Shown: positions 35,177-43,816 of the stretch, one piece after another | Layout: the number at the start of each line of letters is the position of its first letter | Numbering within the stretch: the first letter of the stretch is position 1 | Assembly (NCBI RefSeq): GCF_011752625.1 | Contig: NZ_VWXD01000001.1 | Span: 904,655-968,654 of the forward strand | Origin: Candidatus Pantoea formicae | Lineage (GTDB): Bacteria; Pseudomonadota; Gammaproteobacteria; Enterobacterales; Enterobacteriaceae | Reading direction: 5' to 3' | Length of the DNA: 64,000 nucleotides | Translations under genes and position numbers: made by a program | Notes under the pieces: model-generated | What the model was told of the DNA's origin: nothing | The model's database searches: none | What the model saw: the letters and a program-made list of their open reading frames with translations, nothing else

Positions 35177-35536
35177 TTATGCCTGGACCGCCGGGATCTC
35201 ATCAATGTGATGGTAGATACTCAACCCCAAAGCCTGACCGACTTGCACATCCTTGTCTGCTCCCGTCGAAGCACCCGGCATGCGTAAGATGGCATCACAG
35301 CGTTGGATAAGCCGATGCGCAACCGGATACAAGAAGGCTTCACTGATTTCATCGCCAATCTGCTGTGAGCCTGCCGCACTGGCCAGAGGCAATGCCAGCC
35401 ATTCACCAACCACGGGAATGTGCCCTTTTTGATATACCTGCAAGGCCATGTTATCGAGCCGCTGCATGTTGTTGTCGATCAGAGCCTGATCGTCATTAGT
35501 GCCACTGCGTACCGGACCCGCAATCAGAATCATCAT
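35177..35536 (-). CDS. DUF4406-like protein (nucleoside deoxyribosyltransferase fold)
   Basis: 119 residues. The opening [17 protein letters not shown] and the later [35 protein letters not shown] (in part: [15 protein letters not shown]) match DUF4406, a small Rossmann-like family related to nucleoside 2-deoxyribosyltransferases (GxxxSxGxxxE/D-type loop). The start overlaps the nudK stop by four bases, so the two are coupled. It may act on nucleotide or nucleotide-sugar breakdown products; this is inference. Confidence 0.75.
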   Translation of the reverse strand: MMILIAGPVRSGTNDDQALIDNNMQRLDNMALQVYQKGHIPVVGEWLALPLASAAGSQQIGDEISEAFLYPVAHRLIQRCDAILRMPGASTGADKDVQVGQALGLSIYHHIDEIPAVQA

Positions 35537-36123
35537 GACTTCTTCTCCTCAAATTGAATGTTTAGCGCCAGGTGTTGTAGCAGCATGATGGTTTTGGCAT
35601 CCACAATCTCGCCGCTACAGATCGCGGCCAGTGCTTGCTTGAGGGGCCATTCCAGCACTTCAATATCTTCACCCTCCTCTTCGAGACCGCCACCGGCATG
35701 TTGTCGGTCGTCATCGCTATACTCCGCAATAAAGAAAAAGAGTTTTTCAGTCACCGAGCCTGGGCTCATATAGGCTTCCATCACTTTCTCAACATTGCGA
35801 ACGGTGTAACCGGTCTCTTCCTGCGCTTCGGCAATGATGCGCGCCTCCGGCGAGGCGTTATCCAGCAACCCCGCAGCGGCCTCAATCAAAAAGCCATCAT
35901 GCCCATTGATATAAATGGGAAAACGAAACTGGCGCGTCAGCACCACCGTTTGTTTACGACGATGATAAAGTAGGATCACCGCGCCATTCCCTCGGTCATA
36001 CGCTTCGCGGCTTTGTTCTTGCCAACTGCCGTCGGAACGCTGTAATTCGAAGGTGTATTTTTTGAGCGTGTACCAGTTGTCAGATAACAACTGCTCACGA
36101 ATATGACGAACTTTTTGCTGCAT
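35533..36123 (-). CDS. nudK: GDP-mannose pyrophosphatase NudK (NUDIX hydrolase)
   Basis: 196 residues from ATG 36123 (GGTGGAGGCTAAAC upstream; the longer frame has no start signal); E. coli NudK is 191. Motifs shared with Nud[52 protein letters not shown] (in part: [12 protein letters not shown]), the NUDIX box GLLDN-(x)[36 protein letters not shown] and [15 protein letters not shown]. It hydrolyses GDP-mannose to GMP and mannose-1-phosphate. A DeoR-type regulator is divergent, 81 bases away. Confidence 0.92.
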   Translation of the reverse strand: MQQKVRHIREQLLSDNWYTLKKYTFELQRSDGSWQEQSREAYDRGNGAVILLYHRRKQTVVLTRQFRFPIYINGHDGFLIEAAAGLLDNASPEARIIAEAQEETGYTVRNVEKVMEAYMSPGSVTEKLFFFIAEYSDDDRQHAGGGLEEEGEDIEVLEWPLKQALAAICSGEIVDAKTIMLLQHLALNIQFEEKKS

Positions 36124-36204
36124 GTTTAGCCTCCACCTGATGACAAAGCAGACGTTACCATGCATAATCATGCAAATACAAGCAAAAACACGAACGAGAA
36201 AATG

Positions 36205-36954
36205 ATGCTTTCCAGCCAACGTAAACAACAGATTCTGGCGATACTTGCCGATGAAAAACAGGTGATGTCCAGTGAGTTAAGCCAGCGCTTTGAGGTCTCT
36301 GAGGACTCTATCCGGCGCGATCTTCGTGAGTTGGCTAGCGAGGGATTGCTGCAGCGCGTCCACGGAGGTGCGCTGCCGGTTTCTGCCGCTATTGCGCCTT
36401 TTGAAACACGCAAAAACGTGCAAATAAGTTCTAAACGCCTGATCGCGCAAAAAGCGGTACAGCTAATCCAGCCAGGCCAGGTGGTGATCATTGATGGCGG
36501 GACCACCACGGCAGAGATGGTGCAGTTGTTACCCAAAACATTGGCCTTTACTGTGGTCACGCACAGCCCAAGTATCGCCGTGGCGCTGGTCGATTTTCCG
36601 TTGGTTGAGGTGATCATGATTGGTGGTCAGCTTTATCGTCACTCCGTCGTTGCGGTAGGCTCGGCGGTGCTCGAAGCGATTGCTCACATCAATGCCGATC
36701 TGTTTTTTATGGGCGTCACGGGCGTGCACAAAACCGCAGGGTTAACCACGGGCAACTATGAAGAGGCCGGTGTGAAGCGTGCGCTGGCAGCCCGTGCGGC
36801 GGAAACAGTGGTGATGGTGTCCAGAGAGAAGCTTAATTCGGCATCGGCCTTTGCCATTGGCGATTTATCCCTTGCCAGTACGCTGATTGTGGATGGTGAA
36901 CCTGATAGCGCCATGCAACAGTTATTGCAACAAAAGCAGATTACCCTGCTGTAA
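36205..36954 (+). CDS. DeoR/GlpR family transcriptional regulator
   Basis: 249 residues from the second of two adjacent ATGs (36202/36205; GAGAA just upstream). The HTH_DeoR domain covers about 3-57 ([39 protein letters not shown]) with the [11 protein letters not shown] tail. The DeoRC sugar-phosphate domain has [18 protein letters not shown] and [13 protein letters not shown]. Divergent from nudK. A longer start at 36160 is possible. Confidence 0.9.
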   Translation: MLSSQRKQQILAILADEKQVMSSELSQRFEVSEDSIRRDLRELASEGLLQRVHGGALPVSAAIAPFETRKNVQISSKRLIAQKAVQLIQPGQVVIIDGGTTTAEMVQLLPKTLAFTVVTHSPSIAVALVDFPLVEVIMIGGQLYRHSVVAVGSAVLEAIAHINADLFFMGVTGVHKTAGLTTGNYEEAGVKRALAARAAETVVMVSREKLNSASAFAIGDLSLASTLIVDGEPDSAMQQLLQQKQITLL

Positions 36955-36980
36955 ATCGCACCACTTTAGGCTACCGTGCT

Positions 36981-36996
36981 ATGAGCATTCACTCAT
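36981..36996. promoter_or_regulatory. Predicted LysR operator, site 1 (before the LysR gene)
   Basis: ATGAGCATTCACTCAT is a palindrome (ATGAG-N6-CTCAT, extended by CT/AG). It lies 16 bases before the LysR-family start and 14 of 16 positions recur at 37921-37936, before the transporter gene. Confidence 0.65.
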
Positions 36997-37012
36997 AGTG
37001 CTGGAGCCAATG

Positions 37013-37918
37013 ATGAGAGATTTACCGCCTACCGCTACCCTGCGGGCTTTTGAAGTCGCAACACGTCATGCAACCTTTACCGCCGCCTCCGAAGAGCTGC
37101 ATATCACGCAAAGTGCCGTCAGCCATCAACTCAAAAATCTGGAGGAGATTTGGGGGCTTCAGCTTTTCCAGCGCGGTAAAACCCTGACACTGACTCCAGC
37201 AGGGGCAGCACTGGCACCGATTGTGCGCGAATTTTTCCATAAGCTAGAAGCCACGCTAGCCGATCAACGTGAACAGGTCGGCCGTGTGCGATTGCGAGTC
37301 AGCACCACTTACTCCTTCGCGCTGAAATGGCTACTTCCACGCCTGCCGAGCCTGGCTGAACAACATCCTGAAATAAAGGTGACGATCGAGAGCACCGATG
37401 ACGCGATCAATTTCTCTGACAATGACCCTGATGTGGCGATTCGCTTCGGCTATGGCAACCAACCGGCATTGCACTCCGCGTTTATGTTTCGCGAACAACT
37501 GTTTCCTGTGGCCAGTCCGGCATTACTGCAGCGCCTGGGCACACCTGTCGGACCTGCGGAACTGCTGCGCTATCCCTTATTAACCCGTGATGGTGCTGAT
37601 TTAGTGCCTAAGTGGGAAATCTGGTTCAAGCAGGCTGGCATCAGTATGAGTGCGATGCAGGAAAGCGTGCGCTTTGCTGATACCAACATGACAATTGAAG
37701 CCGCACTGCTAGGCCAGGGTATTGCGCTGGCACGCAGCGGACACGTTGAAAAAGAGATTAACGACGGGAGTTTAGTGCGCTTGTTCAACCTCTCTTTTCC
37801 CTCGCCAGCGGCTTACTACTTTGTTTGTCCAAAAGGCGCTGAAACGCAGACACACATTCATCATTTCCGTGACTGGTTGTTAGAAGAATCTCGTCAGGCG
37901 CAGCAAAATTATCTCTGA
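37013..37918 (+). CDS. LysR family transcriptional regulator (GcvA-like)
   Basis: 301 residues from ATG 37013 (GGAG upstream; the frame extends back into the DeoR gene without a start signal). GcvA-type features: MRDLPPTATLRAFEVATRHATF, TQSAVSHQLKNLEEIWGLQLFQR (in part: SAVSHQLKNLEE) and an effector domain from about 92 with HPEIKVTIESTDDAINF and DVAIRFGYG. It is followed on the same strand by a DMT transporter; matching operators precede both genes. Confidence 0.92.
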   Translation: MRDLPPTATLRAFEVATRHATFTAASEELHITQSAVSHQLKNLEEIWGLQLFQRGKTLTLTPAGAALAPIVREFFHKLEATLADQREQVGRVRLRVSTTYSFALKWLLPRLPSLAEQHPEIKVTIESTDDAINFSDNDPDVAIRFGYGNQPALHSAFMFREQLFPVASPALLQRLGTPVGPAELLRYPLLTRDGADLVPKWEIWFKQAGISMSAMQESVRFADTNMTIEAALLGQGIALARSGHVEKEINDGSLVRLFNLSFPSPAAYYFVCPKGAETQTHIHHFRDWLLEESRQAQQNYL

Positions 37919-37920
37919 GC

Positions 37921-37936
37921 ATGAGCTTTTACTCAT
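37921..37936. promoter_or_regulatory. Predicted LysR operator, site 2 (before the DMT gene)
   Basis: ATGAGCTTTTACTCAT, extended to GCATGAG...CTCATGC, is 56 bases before the transporter start and 14/16 identical to site 1. It could alternatively act as a weak terminator hairpin because TT follows, but the sequence match to site 1 favours an operator. Confidence 0.6.
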
Positions 37937-37992
37937 GCTTGCATGTTGAGACTTCGCTTTAACTTTGGGCGTGCGCTGCATAGCATCAGCGC

Positions 37993-38820
37993 ATGCCAAA
38001 TTCACTGATTTTCCTCACCCTGTTTGCCGCCCTGCTGCATGCCAGTTGGAATGCGCTGCTACGTGGTGGTCACGACCGGTTATGGTCAATGACCATCATG
38101 TGTATCGCCATTGCTGCGGTCAGTGCCGTGGGCGCACTCTTTATTTCACCGCCCAATCGCGCAAGCTGGCCGTTTGCGATTTTGTCTGCGGTACTGCATG
38201 TGGGCTATAACCTGTGTTTGGTGCGCAGTTATCAGACAGGCGATTTAGGGCAAATCTATCCCGTTGCACGCGGGTCATCGCCACTGTTGATTACCCTTGC
38301 CGCAGCGCTGTTTGCCGATGAAAAGATCACAGCACATACGCTGCTTGGTGTGGCATTGGTATCAGGCGGCATTCTTTTTCTGGCACTGCGGGGACGAAAA
38401 ATCGTCACGCCAGGCCTGCCGTATGCACTGGCCACCGGCGGATTTATTGCTGCCTATAGTGTGGTAGATGGGATGGGGGTTCGACTCGCAGGGTCTCCGC
38501 TTGCCTATACGGCGTGGATGAGCGCCTTGTGGGGAGTGATGATGCCGGTAGTCTATATCCTACTGCGCGACGCAAGCAGCCTATGGCAGCCACGCCCGGG
38601 AACAGGGATGGCAGCGCTAGGGGGAGTAGTGTCGTTGTTGGCTTATGCCATCATCATTTACGCCATGTCTGGCGCACCACTGGGCGCGGTGTCGGCACTT
38701 CGCGAAACCAGCGTACTGTTCGCCGCCTTGATCGGGTATCTGTTTCTTGGAGAATCGCTGACGGTGCGCAAAATAGCCGCCTGTTCAGTGATAGCGATTG
38801 GCACGCTCATCATCGGGTAA
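37993..38820 (+). CDS. EamA/DMT superfamily transporter (10 TM)
   Basis: 275 residues, ten hydrophobic segments. First repeat: LFAALLHASWNALLRGGHDR (typical WNA motif of the YwfM/RhaT-like EamA group); second repeat from about 145 (GLPYALATGGFIAAYSVVDGMGVRLAG). ARGSSPLLITLAAALFADEK marks the end of the first half. Probably an exporter controlled by the upstream LysR protein. Weak ribosome binding site. Confidence 0.87.
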   Translation: MPNSLIFLTLFAALLHASWNALLRGGHDRLWSMTIMCIAIAAVSAVGALFISPPNRASWPFAILSAVLHVGYNLCLVRSYQTGDLGQIYPVARGSSPLLITLAAALFADEKITAHTLLGVALVSGGILFLALRGRKIVTPGLPYALATGGFIAAYSVVDGMGVRLAGSPLAYTAWMSALWGVMMPVVYILLRDASSLWQPRPGTGMAALGGVVSLLAYAIIIYAMSGAPLGAVSALRETSVLFAALIGYLFLGESLTVRKIAACSVIAIGTLIIG

Positions 38821-38887
38821 TAAACCCATGATTGAATAGAGAGATTCACGCTTGCCTCAGTGGCAGCACAGGATAAACAGGAGAAAG

Positions 38888-39784
38888 ATGACGATGTCTG
38901 AGTTTCCGAGCATTGCCCTTGTCGGGCCTGGCGCGATCGGCACAACCGTTGCCACCGCCCTGCATGAAGTGAATCGCACGCCGCTGCTCTGTGGGCGCAC
39001 GGCCCACAGCCAATTACTGTTGCGCTATGAGGGCGGGGAAATTGTTGTACCGGGTCCGGTGTTGAGCAATCCAGCAGAGATCACGAAACCTTTTGCGCTG
39101 GTATTTGTGGCGGTAAAAACCACGCAGGTCACTGAAACTGCCCCATGGCTGGCTAAGTTATGCGATGAAAATACGGTGGTCTGCGCCCTGCAAAACGGTG
39201 TGGAGCAAGTTGAACAACTATCACCGCTGGTCAATGGCGCAACGGTACTGCCCTCCGTGGTTTGGTTCCCGGCACAGCGCGAACCTGATGCTTCTGTGTG
39301 GCTGCGTGCCAAACCGCGACTGACCTTGCCCGATGTCGCCCCCGCTCAAAAAATTGTTCAGGCGTTGCAGCATTCACGTTGCGCAGTCGAACTCGAAGCG
39401 GACTTCCTCTCCATAGCCTGGCGCAAACTGTTGCAAAACGCGGTGGCGGGTTTGATGGTGTTATCCAATCGTCGCGCAGGCATGTTTCAGCGCCAGGATA
39501 TCACGGCATTAGGGCTGGCTTATCTGCACGAATGCCTGACCGTAGCACGCGCAGAAGGCGCAAAATTGAGTGATAACGTGCCACAAGAAATCATTGATGG
39601 CTTCCATCGCGCGCCAACGGATTTAGGCACCTCCATTCTTGCCGATCGCCAGGCGAACCGAGCCCTGGAATGGGATATCCGCAACGGCGTGATTCAGCGA
39701 CGCGGTAAGGCGCGCGGTATCGCGACACCGATCAGTGATGTGGTGGTGCCGCTACTGGCGGCGGGCAGTGAGGGGCCAGGCTGA
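38888..39784 (+). CDS. Ketopantoate-reductase-like protein (ApbA/PanE family)
   Basis: 298 residues from ATG 38888 (CAGGAGAAAG upstream). The N-terminal Rossmann motif is IALVGPGAIGTTVATAL (GxGAxG variant), followed by LVFVAVKTTQV and CALQNGVEQVE; the C-domain has AWRKLLQNAVAGLMVLSNRRAG and TSILADRQANRALEWDIRNGVIQRRG (in part: TSILADRQANRALEWD), matching the Lys/Asn and SMxxDxxxxRxTEID-like signatures of the family. It reduces 2-dehydropantoate or a related keto acid with NADPH; a paralogue of the housekeeping PanE is likely. Confidence 0.85.
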   Translation: MTMSEFPSIALVGPGAIGTTVATALHEVNRTPLLCGRTAHSQLLLRYEGGEIVVPGPVLSNPAEITKPFALVFVAVKTTQVTETAPWLAKLCDENTVVCALQNGVEQVEQLSPLVNGATVLPSVVWFPAQREPDASVWLRAKPRLTLPDVAPAQKIVQALQHSRCAVELEADFLSIAWRKLLQNAVAGLMVLSNRRAGMFQRQDITALGLAYLHECLTVARAEGAKLSDNVPQEIIDGFHRAPTDLGTSILADRQANRALEWDIRNGVIQRRGKARGIATPISDVVVPLLAAGSEGPG

Positions 39785-39798
39785 CGGTTTCTTCACTC

Positions 39799-39823
39799 AG
39801 GAGTGACTCATCGAGTCACTCCT
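39799..39823. terminator. Hairpin between convergent genes
   Basis: Perfect 11-base stem AGGAGTGACTC / GAGTCACTCCT with loop ATC, between the PanE-like gene and the convergent ABC exporter gene. Stable, but without a T-run. Confidence 0.65.
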
Positions 39824-39845
39824 CCCTGGCTGCATATAGGCGCAG

Positions 39846-41579
39846 TTACACTGCTTCACTCATGACAGACTGGAACTGCGCATGCCACATGTCATAGAAT
39901 TTCCCGCGTTTGTTCATCAGCGAAGTAAAATCGCCATTCTCGATGACCTTACCCTCCGACATCACCACGATGCGATCAAAGGCTTTAATGTTACCTAGCC
40001 GATGAGTGACGGCAATAACTGTGGTGTTAAGTGCCAGTATATCCATGAATAATTGGTGTTCGGTTTCAGGATCAAGTGATGATGAAAACTCATCAAATAT
40101 AAACAGATTGGCGTTTCTAAATAGAGCGCGCGCAATCGCTAATTTTTGCCATTGCCCGATTGAAAGTTCATCCCCACCGAACTGTTTACCCAAACCGGTG
40201 TTCAAGGCATACGGGAATTTAACTTGTTTAATTAACGCTTCAAGACGTTCAGCATGCATTTCTGCCTCGTAGTTGCTTAAGGCAATATTTTCCCCCACCG
40301 AGAACTCATATTTCCCATATTCCTGGAACACGGTGGCAATCTGTTGGCGGTAATGTTCAATATCCAGATTTTCAAGCGCAATGCCTGATACAGATATCGA
40401 TCCATGTTGAGCCGCATACATGCGTAATAAAAGTTTTATTAACGTGGTTTTCCCACTGCCATTATCCCCCAAAATGGCCACCTTCTCGCCAGCATTAAGG
40501 CTGAAATCAACGCCATTCAGTGCAGGGCTGTTACGACCCGGATATTGAAAGTACAAGCCTGCTATATGGATCGAAAAGGGGTGATGATGCGGCAGCGCAA
40601 CCTCTCCGTTCACCACCGGTTCAATCTCATCGGTGATAAAAGAATGGTAACTGTCGAAAAAGGCGCTGGTGCTTTTAATATTGACCCCGTAGGTTGCGAT
40701 CTCATCCAGATGCGATTTCATCATCACAATTGACTGGAATACCATCACCAGCGCGCTCACCGCGAGATGGCTGTTTCGCAGCGTATTGAGGAACAAATAC
40801 ACACCGGCGAACAGCATTAACAAACTCAGAATACTGGCTGGAATCGGCATCAAAAGTGCACGAATGCGCTGCTTGTGCATACGCTCATGCATGCTCTTCG
40901 CTGCTCGTGTAAATTTCTCCAGCAGATATTTTCCCAACCCGTAAAGCCGAATCTCCTGCAGATAGCTTTTGTCCATACTCAGGCCGTAAACGTAGCGCAT
41001 GAGAATCGAATCTTTCGAATTTTTTAGCAGATTTTCCCAGTATTTTCGTTCAATACGCAGATTAACCAGAATTAACGGAATAACAGATAACGCGCATATT
41101 GCTGAGCCTATTCCCGAGTATTTGACCAACACCACCAGCAACCCCGCAGCCATCACCAAAGCTCTGAAGGTATAGATCAAACAAATAATAAAATTCAATG
41201 GCCGATAAGCCGCTTCTTTTTTCAGGAATTCCAACTGTTCATAGCGCTCCTTGTTATCAAACAGGCTGAGTGAAAATGAGCTATTCATTCTTTGCATAAT
41301 ACGGCCACTAAAATGGCTGGTGGCGATCTCAGTGACATCCCCCTGAAGCAGGTTGACCAAAGGCTGCATTAACTGAATACCCAGCAAAGAAAGACACCAT
41401 AAACCAATGGTGACCATCAAATCGTTGTTACTGGTGGCCGATGTTTGCAGGCCATTGATGATTTCTCCCGTCATGAAAATATTCAGTGCCGGAATTAAAC
41501 CTTGTAGAACAATGATAGCGATGAGTGCGGAAATACGTATTGGACAGGATAAAAACACGTAGCGGATTGCCAAAATCAC
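39846..41579 (-). CDS. Exporter-fold ABC transporter, fused permease and ATPase (577 aa)
   Basis: The N-terminal half has six membrane segments of the type-IV ABC exporter fold (LIAIIVLQGLIPALNIFMTGEI at the first helix), the C-terminal half a full nucleotide-binding domain: Walker A GDNGSGKTT at 371-379, signature LSIGQWQKLAIARA at about 472 (a variant of LSGGQ), Walker B LFIFDE at about 492-497 and H-loop THR at 526. No protease or additional domain. It probably works as a homodimer. Start is GTG with GGGAGG seven bases upstream. It is alone on its strand, divergent from a Zur-boxed FecCD-type importer; peptide/metallophore export, or import as with YbtPQ, are possibilities. Confidence 0.85.
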   Translation of the reverse strand: MILAIRYVFLSCPIRISALIAIIVLQGLIPALNIFMTGEIINGLQTSATSNNDLMVTIGLWCLSLLGIQLMQPLVNLLQGDVTEIATSHFSGRIMQRMNSSFSLSLFDNKERYEQLEFLKKEAAYRPLNFIICLIYTFRALVMAAGLLVVLVKYSGIGSAICALSVIPLILVNLRIERKYWENLLKNSKDSILMRYVYGLSMDKSYLQEIRLYGLGKYLLEKFTRAAKSMHERMHKQRIRALLMPIPASILSLLMLFAGVYLFLNTLRNSHLAVSALVMVFQSIVMMKSHLDEIATYGVNIKSTSAFFDSYHSFITDEIEPVVNGEVALPHHHPFSIHIAGLYFQYPGRNSPALNGVDFSLNAGEKVAILGDNGSGKTTLIKLLLRMYAAQHGSISVSGIALENLDIEHYRQQIATVFQEYGKYEFSVGENIALSNYEAEMHAERLEALIKQVKFPYALNTGLGKQFGGDELSIGQWQKLAIARALFRNANLFIFDEFSSSLDPETEHQLFMDILALNTTVIAVTHRLGNIKAFDRIVVMSEGKVIENGDFTSLMNKRGKFYDMWHAQFQSVMSEAV

Positions 41580-41716
41580 TGACTGCCTCCCTGATTGCCG
41601 TTGATTTGAGTGAAGCCCTCACCATGATAGATGATAATGAGATTTATTTGCAGTAAGTGATCGACATTCTCTCTTTCACTCGGTTTGCTCTCAAGGACTC
41701 CACCTAGAAAATGGGG

Positions 41717-41761
41717 TTGACAACTCACTTTCGTAACTCTCATTATGTTACGTTATAACAT
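41717..41761 (+). promoter_or_regulatory. Promoter with Zur-type operator for the FecCD-type importer
   Basis: TTGACA (41717-41722) and CATTAT (41741-41746) form a sigma-70 promoter with an 18-base spacer. ATGTTACGTTATAACAT (41745-41761) matches the enterobacterial Zur consensus ATGTTATANTATAACAT at 14 of 16 defined positions and overlaps the -10 and start region, placing the operon under zinc repression. It is 17 bases before the binding-protein start. Confidence 0.7.
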
Positions 41762-41778
41762 TACACTCTCGGTCAATC

Positions 41779-42786
41779 ATGCACTCTCTCTCAAAGGCTT
41801 TTTTATCTCTTATTCTGGCATTAAGCAGCGCGCATACTCTGGCAGCAAACTTTCCTCTCACTGTCAAAAATTGCGGTAGTTCAGAAACCTTCAACCAGCC
41901 CCCTTCCCGGGTGGTGACGATTGGCCAACATGAAACAGAACTTCTGCTTTCACTAGGGCTGCGCAGCAAAATTGTTGGAACATCCGTTTGGTTCGGCGCT
42001 TTGCCGTCTGATTTAGCAGAAGCAGGAAAAGGACTCACACGACTCGCCGACAATTCCCCAGGATTTGAAGCGGTGGCCGCTCAACGACCAGATTTAGTGT
42101 TGGCCCAATACAGTTGGCATGTGGGTCCACAAGGCGAAGTCGCTACGCGCAAGCAGTTTGAGCAACTCGGCATCAACACCTGGATTTCACCCGCAGATTG
42201 CGAAGGGAAAGCAGTGACCGCCACCTCAAACGGCGACGGCGCGCGGGTCACGCCCTATTCAATCAACGTGATCTTTGATGAGATTACTGAGCTCGCCGCT
42301 ATCTTTGATGTCCCGAATCGCGGTGAAGAACTCAAGAAAACCTTAGCCGCGCGTGTTCAACAGGCACAGAAACGCGCAGAGGTGACAGGATCTCATCCCC
42401 TCAAAGTGGTGTACTGGTTTTCCAGTACGCGCCTGAAGGGTGACCCTTGGATTGCAGGCAATTTTGGCGCACCGGGATGGATCAGCAAGACGCTAGGACT
42501 GAAAAATATCTCGGATTCATCAGACGAGTGGCCTGCTGTGAGTTGGGAGCATATCGCGCAATCTCAGCCTGATATTATCGTTATCGCCAGTATGGACAGA
42601 AGGTTGTACCCCGCCGATGACGTCGCTGTTAAGCAAGCGTTTCTGACCAGCGATCCCGTGACCCGCGAAATGACAGCGGTTAAGCAAGGTCATATTGTCG
42701 TGGTGCCCGCCATGTCTCTGAATCCTTCCCTGCGAAATGTGGATGCCGTCGAACTGATTAGCCAACAGATCGCCACGTTTAAATAA
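41779..42786 (+). CDS. FecCD-type ABC importer, periplasmic substrate-binding protein
   Basis: 335 residues with signal peptide (cleavage near LA-ANF, about residue 23). Cluster-8 (TroA-like/BtuF-like) features: PSRVVTIGQHETELLLSLGL, IVGTSVWFG, FEAVAAQRPDLVLAQYSWHV, KQFEQLGINTW and QSQPDIIVIASM. Length and pattern resemble binding proteins of iron chelates or cobalamin. First gene of a three-gene operon whose promoter carries a Zur box, so the cargo may be a zinc chelate; the ligand cannot be assigned from sequence. Confidence 0.88.
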   Translation: MHSLSKAFLSLILALSSAHTLAANFPLTVKNCGSSETFNQPPSRVVTIGQHETELLLSLGLRSKIVGTSVWFGALPSDLAEAGKGLTRLADNSPGFEAVAAQRPDLVLAQYSWHVGPQGEVATRKQFEQLGINTWISPADCEGKAVTATSNGDGARVTPYSINVIFDEITELAAIFDVPNRGEELKKTLAARVQQAQKRAEVTGSHPLKVVYWFSSTRLKGDPWIAGNFGAPGWISKTLGLKNISDSSDEWPAVSWEHIAQSQPDIIVIASMDRRLYPADDVAVKQAFLTSDPVTREMTAVKQGHIVVVPAMSLNPSLRNVDAVELISQQIATFK

Positions 42787-42787
42787 G

Positions 42788-43816
42788 ATGAGAACGGCAA
42801 AGTTTGTAACAGTCGCGCTTATTTTGATGGCAGGTCTGCTAAGCCTGCCTGTCATGATGGTTTTTTCGGCTTCCATCGGTGATATGCCCATCTCATTGAC
42901 CGATACCACACGCGCTATCACCAATGGGTTGGGCATCACTCACTACAATTTGCCGCGAGTTGAAGCGGGTATCATTTGGCAATATCGCATGAGCCGGGCT
43001 TTGATGGCGGCATGCAGTGGCGGCGGATTGGCAATATGTGGGCTGGTGTTGCAATCGTTACTTAGAAATCCTCTGGCGGAGCCCTATCTGCTGGGGATTT
43101 CCGCCGGCGCATCCACTGGTGCGGTTGTCGTGATGTTATTGGGTGTTGGCAGCAGCGTGGTCAGCGTGGGCGGGGGTGCCTTTGCAGGAGCCTGCTTGAC
43201 TTTTGCCTTCATCCTGCTCCTTTCACGCGGGATGGGCGGTAACACAGGGCGCATTATTCTGGCCGGCATTGCCGGTACACAACTGTTTAATGCGCTCACC
43301 TCTTACATTGTCAGCACCGCAGCGAACGCTGAGCAATCCCGTGGCGTGATGTTTTGGTTGTTGGGAAGCTTGAGCGGTGTGCGCTGGGATGATGCCATAC
43401 TGTGCTCCGTGGTCATTGTTGCTGGCCTATTGGTGATCATGCGTTATGCACGTACGCTAGACACCTTCTCCTTTGGCAGTGAAGTTTCAGCAACGCTCGG
43501 TACACAGGTGACGGCAGTGCGTATCGTGTTGCTGTTGATCACCGCGCTGATAACCGCAGTGATTGTCAGTTCCATTGGTGCAGTGGGTTTTGTGGGCTTA
43601 GTGATCCCTCATGTGACCCGCATGCTTGCCGGTCATCGCCATCTTGTCACCCTTCCCATCGCATTCCTGGCTGGCTGCCATTTCATGATCATCGCTGACC
43701 TGATTTCCAGAACGCTGATCGCACATCAGGTTTTGCCTGTTGGCGTGGTGACGGCGTTGATCGGTGCGCCGGCTTTCGCTTTCATCCTTTACCAAAGAGG
43801 AGCCCCTCAACGGTGA
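42788..43816 (+). CDS. FecCD family ABC importer, permease
   Basis: 342 residues, about ten membrane helices. Family motifs: YRMSRALMAACSGGGLAICGLVLQSLLRNPLAEPYLLGISAGASTG (in part: LRNPLAEPYLLGISAGAS), VMFWLLGSLSGVRWDDA, and the C-terminal GFVGLVIPHVTRMLAGHRH followed by ADLISRTL. One base separates it from the binding-protein gene and it overlaps the ATPase gene by four bases. It forms a homodimeric channel. Confidence 0.95.
   Translation: MRTAKFVTVALILMAGLLSLPVMMVFSASIGDMPISLTDTTRAITNGLGITHYNLPRVEAGIIWQYRMSRALMAACSGGGLAICGLVLQSLLRNPLAEPYLLGISAGASTGAVVVMLLGVGSSVVSVGGGAFAGACLTFAFILLLSRGMGGNTGRIILAGIAGTQLFNALTSYIVSTAANAEQSRGVMFWLLGSLSGVRWDDAILCSVVIVAGLLVIMRYARTLDTFSFGSEVSATLGTQVTAVRIVLLLITALITAVIVSSIGAVGFVGLVIPHVTRMLAGHRHLVTLPIAFLAGCHFMIIADLISRTLIAHQVLPVGVVTALIGAPAFAFILYQRGAPQR

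Noticed and set aside
37919..37938. Terminator after the LysR gene
   Set aside because: The hairpin is nearly identical to the palindrome before the LysR gene, so an operator explains it better.
41626..41646. Fur box before the exporter-fold ABC gene (GATGATAATGAGATTT)
   Set aside because: Only part of the consensus and no clear dyad; chance is likely in AT-rich DNA.
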